Origin: a virus
Strand: one strand, 5' to 3'
DNA length: 64,000 nt
IMG/VR virus record: IMGVR_UViG_3300019888_000003
Span: 1-64,000 of that record
Positions 45,947-53,956 of the stretch are shown in pieces. The translations under genes and the position numbers were made by a program. The notes below the pieces were generated by a model, which was not told the origin of the DNA, did no database searches, and saw nothing but the letters and a program-made list of their open reading frames with translations. Position 1 is the first letter of the stretch; every line of letters starts with the position of its first letter.

Positions 45947-48055
45947 ATGGCTCGCGTTCTCGTCACCGACTATTCGTTCGACCCTCACGCGGGGACGGTC
46001 ACGCTGACGGGTGTCGCCACTCCAGTCAAGGAACAGATTCGTTCGGTCTACAAGGGCACCGAGTTGATCTATTCGGCTTCGGATGCGCGCAACGCCTCGC
46101 TTGTCGGCAAGGTGCTCACTCTTCCCAAGGGTGCTGTTGGGTCGAACTTCAGTGCCTCGGACTCTTTGGTCATCATGTATGACTCCGATCCGGGGTGGGC
46201 CAGCAGCGGGACGAAGTACCTGAGGCCCGGTGGTGGCATCCCCGCGACGGACCTCGCGACGGGTGTGCAGACGTCACTCGGCAAGGCAGATGCGTCGAGT
46301 CAGGTCATTGCAGTCGCTACACCGACCGGCGTGGGCGCGACGGACAACGCGAATATTGTTGCCGCGCAGGCGGCTGCTGCTGCATTAGTCGCATCCGGCG
46401 GTAGGCCTGTAGTCCAGTTCCGGTCGGGCACGTACCAATTGACTGCTCCGATTGTTCCCGCTGCGGGAGTGTCGTATCGAGGCATCGCGCCGGTTCAGAC
46501 GCAAGCGATCGTGGCACCGGGCAGCTACTTGGCGGATGGTGAGTTCACCGTAGCGGGCGGCACCGTCCTGAAGGGCGACGGCACCTTCGCGTGCTTCCAG
46601 GCGAACCAGGCCGACCTCTCCTCTCCCGCTTCGACTCTCGGGCAGACCCAGATCAGCACTGTCGACATCAACGGTTTCGCGATCGACACCTTCACTTACG
46701 GTCTGCGCATCGGTGCCAAGAACGTCATGGGCCTGGTGTGGTCCAAGTTGGATCAGCTGTACATCAAGAACTGCTCCGTCTGGGGCGTGTATTTGATCAA
46801 CTTCGTTCATATGGATATTGGAAAAATCGAGACCGTCCTCTGCCAGAACGGCATGTATTTCGCGAATAAGATGGACGCCAACACCTACCAGTCCGGCAAC
46901 TCAAATTTTCAGGAGCTGTACCACCTGATCCCGCAGGACGGACGCGAACGCCGGGGGTGCCGGGGCATCGTGTTCTCGTCGCTTGCGGGCACCGGCAGCG
47001 GCACCACGTCGGCGGCGCTGAACGAACTTGAAGTCGGAAGATTGCAGGTCAACGGCTACAACCGGACACTGCTGTCGGTCGCGGCGACGTTCACCAACGC
47101 CTCCACGTCGGTGGGTGTCCCGGACGGCACCAAGTTCCTGCCGGGAATGCTGGTCAACTTCACCGCGTCGGCGAACGGGTTCACCACCCCGAATATGTAC
47201 GTCGTGAAAACCGTTGCAGGAAACGTGCTTACACTGGCAACCTCGAACACCACCGCGGCCATCGCCTCGACCGGGACCACCGGATTGACTTTGCAGAGCT
47301 ATGGTTTCCCGAACCTGGAGATCACCAGCGAAAACACCAACGCCCGTGTCGCAACCTCTCGTTTCGCGCACATCGACACAGAGGGAGTGGCAAGCGCAGG
47401 GGTCTACCTCGAAAACGTCAACCAGATCGAGATCGGGATTACTTCGAATCCGACTACCACGCTGTGCGATGTCGTGACCCGCAACGCCGCCTACAGCCGG
47501 ATCTATTCGTTGCCTGCGGTATCCACCGACTTCGATGCCAACTCCTCAGGCTCGGCGTTCTTTGGGGCACGTAAGTCCACGGTCGGGTACCCGATGCGCG
47601 GGATCTGGTTGGACACCAGCATCGGCGCGAACGCCATGTCGATCGGCAACGGGTTCAACGCCAACCCCGGTGGTGACATCATGACCAGGGCGCAAGGCTT
47701 CCTGTACCCGATGTGGGGCATGGGCGAACGTATCTTCCCGCGCGACACGTCTCTGACCTTGCAGGGCTACCAGGGTGGGGACGTCATCTTCAACGGTGCA
47801 ACCGGGCAAACGTTCACACTGCCCACCATCGTCACCGACACCACACCGGGCACCTCTCACATAGGTTGCTGGTACGACATCTGGAACGTGTCCGCCAACA
47901 CGCTGACCGTGGTCACTAATGGAACCCAGCTGTTCAACAAGGTAGCCGCGAAAACGTCCCTCACCATCGCCACGTTGACCGGGCTCAAGATCATCGCCTG
48001 CAAGGACAACTCCGGAAACCTGTTCTGGGCTGCGCGAGCGTTCACGCTCGCATGA
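45947..48055 (+). CDS. tail spike/fibre with beta-helix domain (702 aa)
   Basis: A 702-residue protein. Residues 1-150 are a fibre-type attachment domain with YLRPGGGIPATDLATGVQTSLGKAD. Residues about 130-560 show the pectate-lyase-like right-handed beta-helix pattern, opening with NIVAAQAAAAALVASGG and RGIAPVQTQAI and continuing through short repeats ending in Asn/Asp turns. The C-terminal 120 residues form a beta domain (SLTLQGYQGGDVIFNGATGQ). Beta-helix spikes usually cut or bind surface polysaccharide. GAAAGGA is the ribosome site. Its place right after the capsid gene, away from other tail genes, is unusual. Confidence 0.78.
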   Translation: MARVLVTDYSFDPHAGTVTLTGVATPVKEQIRSVYKGTELIYSASDARNASLVGKVLTLPKGAVGSNFSASDSLVIMYDSDPGWASSGTKYLRPGGGIPATDLATGVQTSLGKADASSQVIAVATPTGVGATDNANIVAAQAAAAALVASGGRPVVQFRSGTYQLTAPIVPAAGVSYRGIAPVQTQAIVAPGSYLADGEFTVAGGTVLKGDGTFACFQANQADLSSPASTLGQTQISTVDINGFAIDTFTYGLRIGAKNVMGLVWSKLDQLYIKNCSVWGVYLINFVHMDIGKIETVLCQNGMYFANKMDANTYQSGNSNFQELYHLIPQDGRERRGCRGIVFSSLAGTGSGTTSAALNELEVGRLQVNGYNRTLLSVAATFTNASTSVGVPDGTKFLPGMLVNFTASANGFTTPNMYVVKTVAGNVLTLATSNTTAAIASTGTTGLTLQSYGFPNLEITSENTNARVATSRFAHIDTEGVASAGVYLENVNQIEIGITSNPTTTLCDVVTRNAAYSRIYSLPAVSTDFDANSSGSAFFGARKSTVGYPMRGIWLDTSIGANAMSIGNGFNANPGGDIMTRAQGFLYPMWGMGERIFPRDTSLTLQGYQGGDVIFNGATGQTFTLPTIVTDTTPGTSHIGCWYDIWNVSANTLTVVTNGTQLFNKVAAKTSLTIATLTGLKIIACKDNSGNLFWAARAFTLA

Positions 48056-48106
48056 TGCCGACGACGGACGCGACGTGCTCGTATTCCGCCATGCGTTAGG
48101 GAAGAC

Positions 48107-49012
48107 ATGACCCGTCGTATCGTCACCGCCCGCGAGCAGGTCGAGGCGTGGCAGATCAAGGAGCTGATCCCCTCGGATTTCTTCTGGCTGGAGCCGGAGA
48201 AGCAGGAGGATTGGGAAGGTGACGTCACCTATTCTCCGACCGAGTACGAACGTATCCCTGACCCAGAGCAGGCTAAGAGCAGTCCTCCCTCGGGTAAGTG
48301 GTACCACGTTTCACAGAATCCGATCGACGTAGGGACCCGAATCGTTCCTGCCGGTGGGGAGTCTCCCGACCCCGATTTCTACGACTCCATCGAAGAGGAA
48401 TACGGTCAGCCCTCGAATCGTCAGACATGGGTCTGGATTGCTCAGAATCTCGGAGCGGCGTGTTTCTGGTCCTGGGCGCTCAACTGCCCCTACATCTACA
48501 AGGTGCACCCCAACCCCACTCCTCAGCCGTGGAACTTCGACGGCAGCAACGGGTATGTCTGCGATAGTGCCAAGGTCGAGCAGATGCTCACCAGTTCGGG
48601 TCCGCAAGGCATGGGTATCAAGTGGGACGAGTACGAGGACCACATCAACGCTTCACGAATCGCTGCCGAGCCCGGTGGTCGTCTTCCGTACCAGCCGAGT
48701 GAATTCGGCTACGTGTGGTATCACGACGGCGATGGCTACACCGCTGTGACGCGGGATGGTAAGAGCGACATCACGCTCATCCCCAACGGCAGCCAGATCG
48801 ACTGGGAGGTTTGGGACGACCAGGGTCTGGTGGAGCGGGGCAACTTCTCGGGCATGGTGCAAGACCTGGACGGTATTTTATATCGGGCAGACCACCTTCT
48901 CGCAGAGTTCGACGAGAACCCTGCCATCCCAGCCAAGGGGTTCGGGTACGACAAGGATTATTCGGAGCAATTTCCCAGCTCATTTCCTGCGCTGGACTTC
49001 CGGCAGCCGTAG
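48107..49012 (+). CDS. ADP-ribosyltransferase-like protein (Arr-type fold)
   Basis: A 301-residue protein. Residues 64-160 resemble the Arr/rifampin ADP-ribosyltransferase fold: KWYHVSQNPIDVGTRIVP at 64-81 holds the NAD-binding His, VWIAQNLGAACFWSW (109-123) matches the helix after the second strand, and IYKVHPN (130-136) matches the core strand. The family moves ADP-ribose from NAD to a target. Phage ADP-ribosyltransferases such as T4 Alt and ModA alter host RNA polymerase. The target here is unknown. The C-terminal 130 residues contain a Tyr/Asp/Trp-rich domain. Key acidic residues cannot be checked without a structure. Confidence 0.6.
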   Translation: MTRRIVTAREQVEAWQIKELIPSDFFWLEPEKQEDWEGDVTYSPTEYERIPDPEQAKSSPPSGKWYHVSQNPIDVGTRIVPAGGESPDPDFYDSIEEEYGQPSNRQTWVWIAQNLGAACFWSWALNCPYIYKVHPNPTPQPWNFDGSNGYVCDSAKVEQMLTSSGPQGMGIKWDEYEDHINASRIAAEPGGRLPYQPSEFGYVWYHDGDGYTAVTRDGKSDITLIPNGSQIDWEVWDDQGLVERGNFSGMVQDLDGILYRADHLLAEFDENPAIPAKGFGYDKDYSEQFPSSFPALDFRQP

Positions 49013-49089
49013 GACGGTGTTGTTCTTCGTAGTCAAATGGACATGTCGGGTAGCGTTTCATCGGACTCCGACAGGGTCACTCTGGAGAT

Positions 49090-49182
49090 ATGCACACCGT
49101 TTTGGATGCTATCGACCCGCGTAACGTGCTCTTCCTGATTGCCGCTCTCGTCTCTCTTCTGCGGGGTGGCTGGTTCATCTAG
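49090..49182 (+). CDS. 30-aa hydrophobic microprotein
   Basis: ATG 49090 to TAG 49180-49182 encodes a 30-residue peptide with one clear membrane segment (NVLFLIAALVSLLRGGWF). GGAG is very close upstream. The TAG stop is the first part of the TAGTCT element of the next gene. Confidence 0.4.
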   Translation: MHTVLDAIDPRNVLFLIAALVSLLRGGWFI

Positions 49183-49191
49183 TCTGAATCG
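49180..49191 (+). promoter_or_regulatory. TAGTCT element before ATG 49192
   Basis: TAGTCT is followed by six bases and then ATG 49192, which has no ribosome site. Parallel to 23888 and 35091. Confidence 0.4.
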
Positions 49192-49980
49192 ATGACCTTG
49201 CTTCGGCAGAATGCCGAGCTGAAGCGCGATCACGTCTGGCAGTTCAGCCTTCCGGCGTGGGTGACTCGACTTCCTGATGGCCGAACAATCAACGTCTGTC
49301 CGCAGGCTGGAGCCTGTGTCAAGCTCTGTTACGCCCGCAACGGCACGTTCAACTTCCCCGTCGTCAAGGCCAGCCATCAACGCAATTTATTACTGGCCAT
49401 GGACCACCAAGAAGATTTTATTTCTCAGGTGAACACCGAGCTGGAGCACAGGCGCTTCCACGCCAACGGTGTCCCTCGATTGCCGGATCTTTCCCGTAGT
49501 CACCTGAGTCCCTTCACTGCTGCTCTACTCGACAATGGTGCCGCCTGTATTCGTATCCACGATTCAGGAGATTTCTTTTCTGATGACTACCTGGCCGCGT
49601 GGCTGCGTATCGCTCAGCACAATCCCAGTGTGCTGTTCTACGCCTACACCAAAGAGGTCACGCGCTTCCGGCACGTCATCTCTCTGACGAATTACCCTCG
49701 TAACTTTCTGTGGGTCTACAGCCTGGGTGGCAAGGAGGATCATCTGCTCGACCTCGCAGAGGGCGGAGACCGCCACGCCGACGTGTTCCCGAACGAGGCT
49801 GCCATCGTGGAGGCGGGTTACTACAGCCAGGATGCGAACGACTTGCTGTGCGTCCTCGCTCCCTCAACTCGAATCGGTATCCCAACGAACAACATCCCGC
49901 ACTTCAAGAAGCGCCAGGGCGGCATGACTTTCGGACAACTGGAAGCCGAGACGAAACGCCACCGCAGAGCGAACGCCTAG
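49192..49980 (+). CDS. GP88-like protein with Cys motif
   Basis: A 262-residue protein recognised as the actinophage GP88-like family by NVCPQAGACVKLCYARNG (residues 34-51, Cys36, Cys42, Cys46), IRIHDSGDFFSDDYLAAW and FYAYTKEV. The Cys spacing and barrel-like sequence suggest an iron-sulfur or metal site in a TIM-barrel-like fold, but the reaction is unknown. The gene probably has a leaderless start. Confidence 0.65.
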   Translation: MTLLRQNAELKRDHVWQFSLPAWVTRLPDGRTINVCPQAGACVKLCYARNGTFNFPVVKASHQRNLLLAMDHQEDFISQVNTELEHRRFHANGVPRLPDLSRSHLSPFTAALLDNGAACIRIHDSGDFFSDDYLAAWLRIAQHNPSVLFYAYTKEVTRFRHVISLTNYPRNFLWVYSLGGKEDHLLDLAEGGDRHADVFPNEAAIVEAGYYSQDANDLLCVLAPSTRIGIPTNNIPHFKKRQGGMTFGQLEAETKRHRRANA

Positions 49981-50167
49981 CCATTGCCAAGTTTCGCCAA
50001 GTTTTGACTTTGCAGACAGGCGGCTTCCACTATTATCGGACTTCGGTCCTGAAGGGGAACCAAGCGCAACCCTCTGGAGTGGACATTCCCAGGGGGTTGC
50101 TGCTGTTGAGGGGGTGTGGGCGAGATAAGGAATGTCCCTCCCACGACCTAAACGACCAGGAGACATC

Positions 50168-50518
50168 ATGACCCTCTATGTGCGCAACGATAGTCACTTC
50201 GTCATCACAGCCAATGCAGTCGGAGCCAAGCGTTTCGAGTTGGCAGCGAACGGCAACTCAGGAGATCGTAAGGTGCTCCCGCTCGCGGTGGCACAGCTTC
50301 CCGCTTTCCAGAGAATCTGGGCTGCCGGAGGCAAGGTTACGGTGTCCCAGAACTCGAACTACTCCAGCCCGGTCACATCGATTCCAGCGGGAGAGATCTC
50401 CGGGGATCAACGCAAGGCAGCAGCACAGGTGGACAGTGTCGCCACGACTGCGGCGGGAATAGTGACCGACTTCAATGCCCTGCTCGCAAAATTGCGAGCG
50501 GCGAACTTGATGTCGTAA
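50168..50518 (+). CDS. TLYVRN-domain protein (116 aa)
   Basis: A 116-residue protein whose first 65 residues (TLYVRNDSHFVITANAVG, then FQRIWAAGGKVTVS) align by eye with residues about 20-80 of the protein at 61229 (TLYVRNNTPHAVSC, then FVKIWKRGDLTIS). This is a small beta domain probably shared by virion proteins. The C-terminal part is helical. ATG 50168 follows CAGGAGA. It is the last gene before a non-coding stretch with strong hairpins. Confidence 0.7.
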   Translation: MTLYVRNDSHFVITANAVGAKRFELAANGNSGDRKVLPLAVAQLPAFQRIWAAGGKVTVSQNSNYSSPVTSIPAGEISGDQRKAAAQVDSVATTAAGIVTDFNALLAKLRAANLMS

Positions 50519-50572
50519 CATCGCGGAATCCGTTCTCGGGGTAGTGTTTACCTCAGTTCAGTGCATTCCGCC

Positions 50573-50614
50573 CCGCAGGTCCCTCGATTACCCGCAAGGT
50601 CGAGGGGCCTGCGG
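50573..50614 (+). terminator. 15-bp hairpin after the late gene cluster
   Basis: CCGCAGGTCCCTCGA (50573-50587) pairs with TCGAGGGGCCTGCGG (50600-50614) through 15 positions including one T-G wobble. There is no U-run after it. It may end transcription or protect the mRNA 3' end. Confidence 0.5.
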
Positions 50615-50695
50615 TGGTGTCAGGGCACAATATCTAGGTCGCGATCTTGATGACTGCTACTCTATGTAGTGCCCTTCTTGGTCGGAGAGGCAACG

Positions 50696-50737
50696 CCCCT
50701 CACCGCGTACCCGCCTTCTCCGGTGAGGGGCATTTCC
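50696..50737 (+). terminator. 10-bp hairpin, likely terminator
   Basis: CCCCTCACCG (50696-50705) and CGGTGAGGGG (50721-50730) form a perfect 10-bp stem, followed by CATTTCC. It probably insulates the second early region from late transcription. Confidence 0.6.
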
Positions 50738-50843
50738 GTGGCTGGGAGTTGTACCCGCACGAATGCTTATAAGTACTGTGTCGTCCGCAAACCCTTGAAT
50801 TCTTCGATAACAGTTCTGTCACCATTCTTTGGACTCCGAAGTC

Positions 50844-50924
50844 TGTAACATTTTTTATTTCAAACCTATATAGTAGGTACAGAACGTGCTCGCAGAGCAG
50901 CCGCCCACCACGAGGGAGATTCAA
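50844..50924 (+). promoter_or_regulatory. early promoter-leader module, copy D
   Basis: TGTAACA (50844-50850), a 16-base T-rich spacer, TATATAGT (50867-50874), then the leader hairpin TGCTC-GCA-GAGCA (50887-50899) and ACCACGAGGGAG before ATG 50925. The base of the stem is T-A here, against C-G in copy B and G-C in copy E. Confidence 0.7.
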
Positions 50925-51242
50925 ATGTCCGTACGTTGCGGCAACAAAATCCACCAGCACTTCGCAGTCGAGCTGGAGGGCATGGCCCACCACCACGATT
51001 CCGTCGCTCAGGTTCGTCTGTGCTACTCCCGCGAGGATGGCATTCGTAGCCACGAGGAGATCGGCCAGCTCGAAGAATGGGCCGCTCAGCAGGCCGGGGA
51101 ACTCTGGGCCGAAAGCGCTTGGCTCCGGCACGCGGAGAACGCGGGCTGGGAAGATGCCGAATTCGACCGTCAAATGGAAGACGCGCGGGGTGTCGTGCAG
51201 TTCGAAGATGCGTATGCCGCCGCTCAGGACGACGTCCGATGA
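50925..51242 (+). CDS. hypothetical acidic protein (105 aa)
   Basis: ATG 50925 follows ACGAGGGAG of module D. The 105-residue product is acidic and helical, with a His cluster (MAHHHDS). It ends on ATGA with the next gene. It heads a tightly packed run of about nine small genes. No known domain. Confidence 0.75.
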   Translation: MSVRCGNKIHQHFAVELEGMAHHHDSVAQVRLCYSREDGIRSHEEIGQLEEWAAQQAGELWAESAWLRHAENAGWEDAEFDRQMEDARGVVQFEDAYAAAQDDVR

Positions 51243-51481
51243 TCCTCACCATCACCCACGAGGGAAGCTGGCGCGCGGTCGGCTCGACCGTCACATATGA
51301 CTTTCTCGACATCGGCCCCTACACAGCCGAGGTGTACCTGATTAACGACAACAAGCCCTTCCCCACCTGGAGATGGATAGTCAGGAAGAACGATCAGTAC
51401 CTCGCCAGTGGTGTGGTCACCGACTATTACGGCGCACTCGACGCAGCCGAGACCGCTATCAAGATCGACGCAGGAGTCTGA
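51239..51481 (+). CDS. hypothetical protein (80 aa)
   Basis: An 80-residue beta-rich protein (LTITHEGSWRAVG, FLDIGPYTAEVYL) with a C-terminal helix. ATGA overlap with the previous gene. Not recognised. Confidence 0.65.
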   Translation: MILTITHEGSWRAVGSTVTYDFLDIGPYTAEVYLINDNKPFPTWRWIVRKNDQYLASGVVTDYYGALDAAETAIKIDAGV

Positions 51482-51486
51482 CGAAC

Positions 51487-52161
51487 ATGGGGTATTTCGA
51501 CAAGTACGAGATCGAGGCCTACGGCCACGTGCTGACGGTGACCGGCGTCTACCGGAACATCAATCCTCGGGACAAGCACCACGGCGAGTGGACCGCTTTC
51601 CGCAATACGGACGGCGGCACGACCACCAAAAGCGGTTTCAAGACCGAAGAGGCGGCTCGAAGGCACGTCATCGCGGGACTGCTCAGCGCGGACGAGTTCT
51701 GGTGGGAGAAGTACCGCTGGCGGCTCAACGGCGACAAGTCGACGGGACCGCGTGGGGGCGGTCTGAGCGCGGCACAGCAGGAGATTGTGGGAGCGCTCAA
51801 CGGCTCCATTCACGATCACGAACGCACCCCTCACCCCCAGCGTGACGTGCTCCGCATCGGCGGGCGGCACTACGTGCCCCGCGTGATCGACAAGGAGCCT
51901 TCCGGCCCCAAGAGCTGCCGGGGGTTCGGCGGTACGGTGTTTCGCTGGCGGTGGCTGGACGAGTCGGAGGACACGGTGCACGTCAGCGGGGACGTCTTCA
52001 CCCAGGGCAACATCCCCGAGAAGTTCCGTCACATCCTGCCCGACAACGCGGTGCTGCTGCCGTGGAGCCAGTTCGAGCGCGTGCAACAGGTGGCTCGCGC
52101 AGGTCTGGAGCAGATGGCTCAGGGCAAGCCCTTCGACCCCGATGACGAAAGAGCGTTCTGA
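51487..52161 (+). CDS. hypothetical protein (224 aa)
   Basis: ATG 51487 is the first suitable start after the previous stop. The 224-residue protein has a beta-rich N-terminal region, a helical middle and a C-terminal region rich in Trp/Phe. TGATG junction with the next gene. It may be a conserved early protein, but I do not recognise a family. Confidence 0.72.
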   Translation: MGYFDKYEIEAYGHVLTVTGVYRNINPRDKHHGEWTAFRNTDGGTTTKSGFKTEEAARRHVIAGLLSADEFWWEKYRWRLNGDKSTGPRGGGLSAAQQEIVGALNGSIHDHERTPHPQRDVLRIGGRHYVPRVIDKEPSGPKSCRGFGGTVFRWRWLDESEDTVHVSGDVFTQGNIPEKFRHILPDNAVLLPWSQFERVQQVARAGLEQMAQGKPFDPDDERAF

Positions 52162-52400
52162 TGCAACACGAGGCGCAGGCCGGAGACCTCCAGCCCGGTG
52201 ATCGGATCGTCGGATTCAGTCGGATGGGCAAGTGGAAGAAAGTCGACTTCTCCATCGCGAAGATCGAGGGGGACCGCGACAAGATGTTAGTCATCACTGG
52301 AGCGGGAACGTCGTTTCAGTGTCTACACCTGTTGTGCACTGTTCCAGTGCGCTACGAACGGAAGAATGTGAACACCACGAACCCTGAGGAGGGCTCATGA
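52161..52400 (+). CDS. hypothetical small beta-rich protein (79 aa)
   Basis: A 79-residue protein, beta-rich (AGDLQPGDRIVGFSRMGKWK) in the manner of small hypothetical proteins with an SH3-like barrel. Overlaps the next gene by ATGA. Unknown role. Confidence 0.65.
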   Translation: MQHEAQAGDLQPGDRIVGFSRMGKWKKVDFSIAKIEGDRDKMLVITGAGTSFQCLHLLCTVPVRYERKNVNTTNPEEGS

Positions 52401-52708
52401 TCGCACGGCTGAGTACCAAGTACACGAACGAGGACGTCGAGTTCGTTTTCGGGCGGTACGCAGACGGCTCCACTGCCATTCAGGCGTTCTCCGAGTACGG
52501 GGAGCCGATAGCGAAGGCGACTGTCTGCCTGGCGGCTCAGAACGAGCTGCCACTACCCGGCAACGTGTTCATCAAGGACTGGGAGGAGAACGAGGGGGTG
52601 TTGGAGTCGCTGGTGTCCTCGGGCATCGTGTCGAGTCCGATTCGGGAGATCGCCGTGGGGCCATACGGCTGCACTGCTTACGAGTGCAAGGTACTTCGGG
52701 ACAAGTGA
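52397..52708 (+). CDS. hypothetical protein (103 aa)
   Basis: A 103-residue acidic protein with an alternating beta-alpha pattern (VEFVFGRYADGSTAIQAFS, GNVFIKDWEEN, EIAVGPYGCTAYEC), similar in style to conserved short actinophage early proteins. ATGA overlap at the start, TGATG at the end. No function assigned. Confidence 0.68.
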   Translation: MIARLSTKYTNEDVEFVFGRYADGSTAIQAFSEYGEPIAKATVCLAAQNELPLPGNVFIKDWEENEGVLESLVSSGIVSSPIREIAVGPYGCTAYECKVLRDK

Positions 52709-52851
52709 TGAAAATCCATGTGATAGACGAAGAGTCGGGCAACGGTCGCACCTACGAGATTCCGAACGACACCGAGGAGATCACGATCTATGTGACCGGC
52801 CACGGAACATCAGACTTTGATTTCGGTCCACCGCAGAAGTATTCGCGATGA
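52708..52851 (+). CDS. 47-aa acidic protein
   Basis: ATG 52708 overlaps the previous stop, and TGA 52849-52851 overlaps the next start. The product is 47 residues, rich in Glu/Asp/Thr. The perfect fit in the overlap chain supports translation. Confidence 0.6.
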   Translation: MKIHVIDEESGNGRTYEIPNDTEEITIYVTGHGTSDFDFGPPQKYSR

Positions 52852-53060
52852 AGGTATGGGCAGTGATTCAACACGATGCTGGGTGTGACGACCCCGATTC
52901 GCACGCCGGGGACGACGGGGTGCGGGTGGTGGAGTTGTTCGCCACCGAACAGACCGCAGCGCAGTGGGTGAATGCGCATCGAGACTCATGGCTCGGCGAC
53001 AGCTACCACGTGCGTGAGATGTCGATACACGACAGCCTCAAGATCGCGCGGCAGTACTGA
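52848..53060 (+). CDS. hypothetical protein (70 aa)
   Basis: A 70-residue protein with a ferredoxin-like beta-alpha-beta pattern (MKVWAVIQHDAG, VRVVELFATEQTAAQWV, YHVREMSIHD). Coupled on both sides by overlaps. Unknown function. Confidence 0.62.
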   Translation: MKVWAVIQHDAGCDDPDSHAGDDGVRVVELFATEQTAAQWVNAHRDSWLGDSYHVREMSIHDSLKIARQY

Positions 53061-53548
53061 TGAACTACGGAGTACGGCGCGGGTGGAGTCGGCAGACCGT
53101 TCCTGCGCCGTATTTCGATCTGTCTACCTGGACCCTGGTGCTTTACGACTCCGAGGTGCGGGGCGATCCGGCGACACCGATCATGGACTGGATCATGCCG
53201 CCCTACGGCAGGGACCCCTACGACTCCGCCGAGGTGCTGGCGGTACTCAATGCGACGTGCTATCACCTGAACCGCTACCCCTTGCAGGCCCCGTTCATAC
53301 GGCACGAGGACGCTTGGGAGTGGCTGAATTGTCGGTGTGAGTTCCCCGGATACTTTGCCAACGGCGAGGACGTGCTCATGGTGCACTGTCCACTGTGTCG
53401 GGTGGTATCGGGCAGCGTCTGCACCGTCATGCGCTCGGTGACCCAGGACGGTCTCGCCATCACCTACAAGATGAGCCCGCATACCGAACGAGTGCTGTGG
53501 TATCGGGGGCAGCACAACAGAGGCCTGCTCAATCCACCGAATTTCTGA
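53060..53548 (+). CDS. hypothetical Cys-rich protein (162 aa)
   Basis: A 162-residue protein with several Cys (WLNCRCEF, CPLCRVV, VCTVM), suggesting one zinc site in the second half. The N-terminal half contains Trp/Asp/Pro-rich sequence. A TGATG junction leads into the next short frame. Not recognised. Confidence 0.68.
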   Translation: MNYGVRRGWSRQTVPAPYFDLSTWTLVLYDSEVRGDPATPIMDWIMPPYGRDPYDSAEVLAVLNATCYHLNRYPLQAPFIRHEDAWEWLNCRCEFPGYFANGEDVLMVHCPLCRVVSGSVCTVMRSVTQDGLAITYKMSPHTERVLWYRGQHNRGLLNPPNF

Positions 53549-53628
53549 TGAGAAAAGGAGTGGCACTACACAACTGCACGACACAGTTTCATTCGACCAA
53601 GGAGTTCAGCAATGGGAACCAATCCTGA
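53548..53628 (+). CDS. 26-aa microprotein
   Basis: ATG 53548 overlaps the previous stop and the frame runs to TGA 53626-53628, giving 26 residues. Its sequence includes the AAGGAG that serves the next gene. It may be only a coupling frame. Confidence 0.35.
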   Translation: MRKGVALHNCTTQFHSTKEFSNGNQS

Positions 53629-53905
53629 TTACCCGAAAGACCGAGTGATCCTGCCCAACGATATGTACTTGCTGCTGTACAGACATCGGCCTCTGATCAA
53701 GATCGCATCGAAGTCGCACCGCGTTCTGATCGAGTCGATGCACGGCCAGGACAGGTGGGACAATCCGCGTGGTAGCGATGTCATTTTGCGCTGCGAGGAG
53801 ATCGGTCGGAACAACAGCGATGGCTATGTTCCGACGCCGAATCGCGAACACCCCGACGACTGGGTGTGCGTACGCCGGTCGGAGCTGATGCTGCTGCGCC
53901 GCTAG
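53612..53905 (+). CDS. hypothetical protein (97 aa)
   Basis: A 97-residue basic protein with ribosome site AAGGAG. The sequence is alpha/beta with a Leu/Arg-rich C-terminus (RRSELMLLRR). Last gene of the module D transcript before module E. Unknown. Confidence 0.68.
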   Translation: MGTNPDYPKDRVILPNDMYLLLYRHRPLIKIASKSHRVLIESMHGQDRWDNPRGSDVILRCEEIGRNNSDGYVPTPNREHPDDWVCVRRSELMLLRR

Positions 53906-53956
53906 GACCCATGGCGCTCCGAAGTTGAGTAGATAGCTTCGGGGCGTCATCCCGGC

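Larger units (their letters stand above)
50519..50843 (+). other. non-coding stretch with two strong hairpins
   Basis: This stretch between the late gene at 50168 and promoter module D has no convincing gene. It contains an AGTGTTTACC sequence, two hairpins (50573-50614 and 50696-50730), and between them TTGATGACTGCTACTCTATG, which is weakly promoter-like. No tRNA fold (no GTTCGA-type T-loop) was found. Confidence 0.7.

Noticed and set aside
50519-50924. tRNA gene in the non-coding stretch
   Set aside because: No acceptor-anticodon-T-arm arrangement and no GTTCGA-type T-loop was found.
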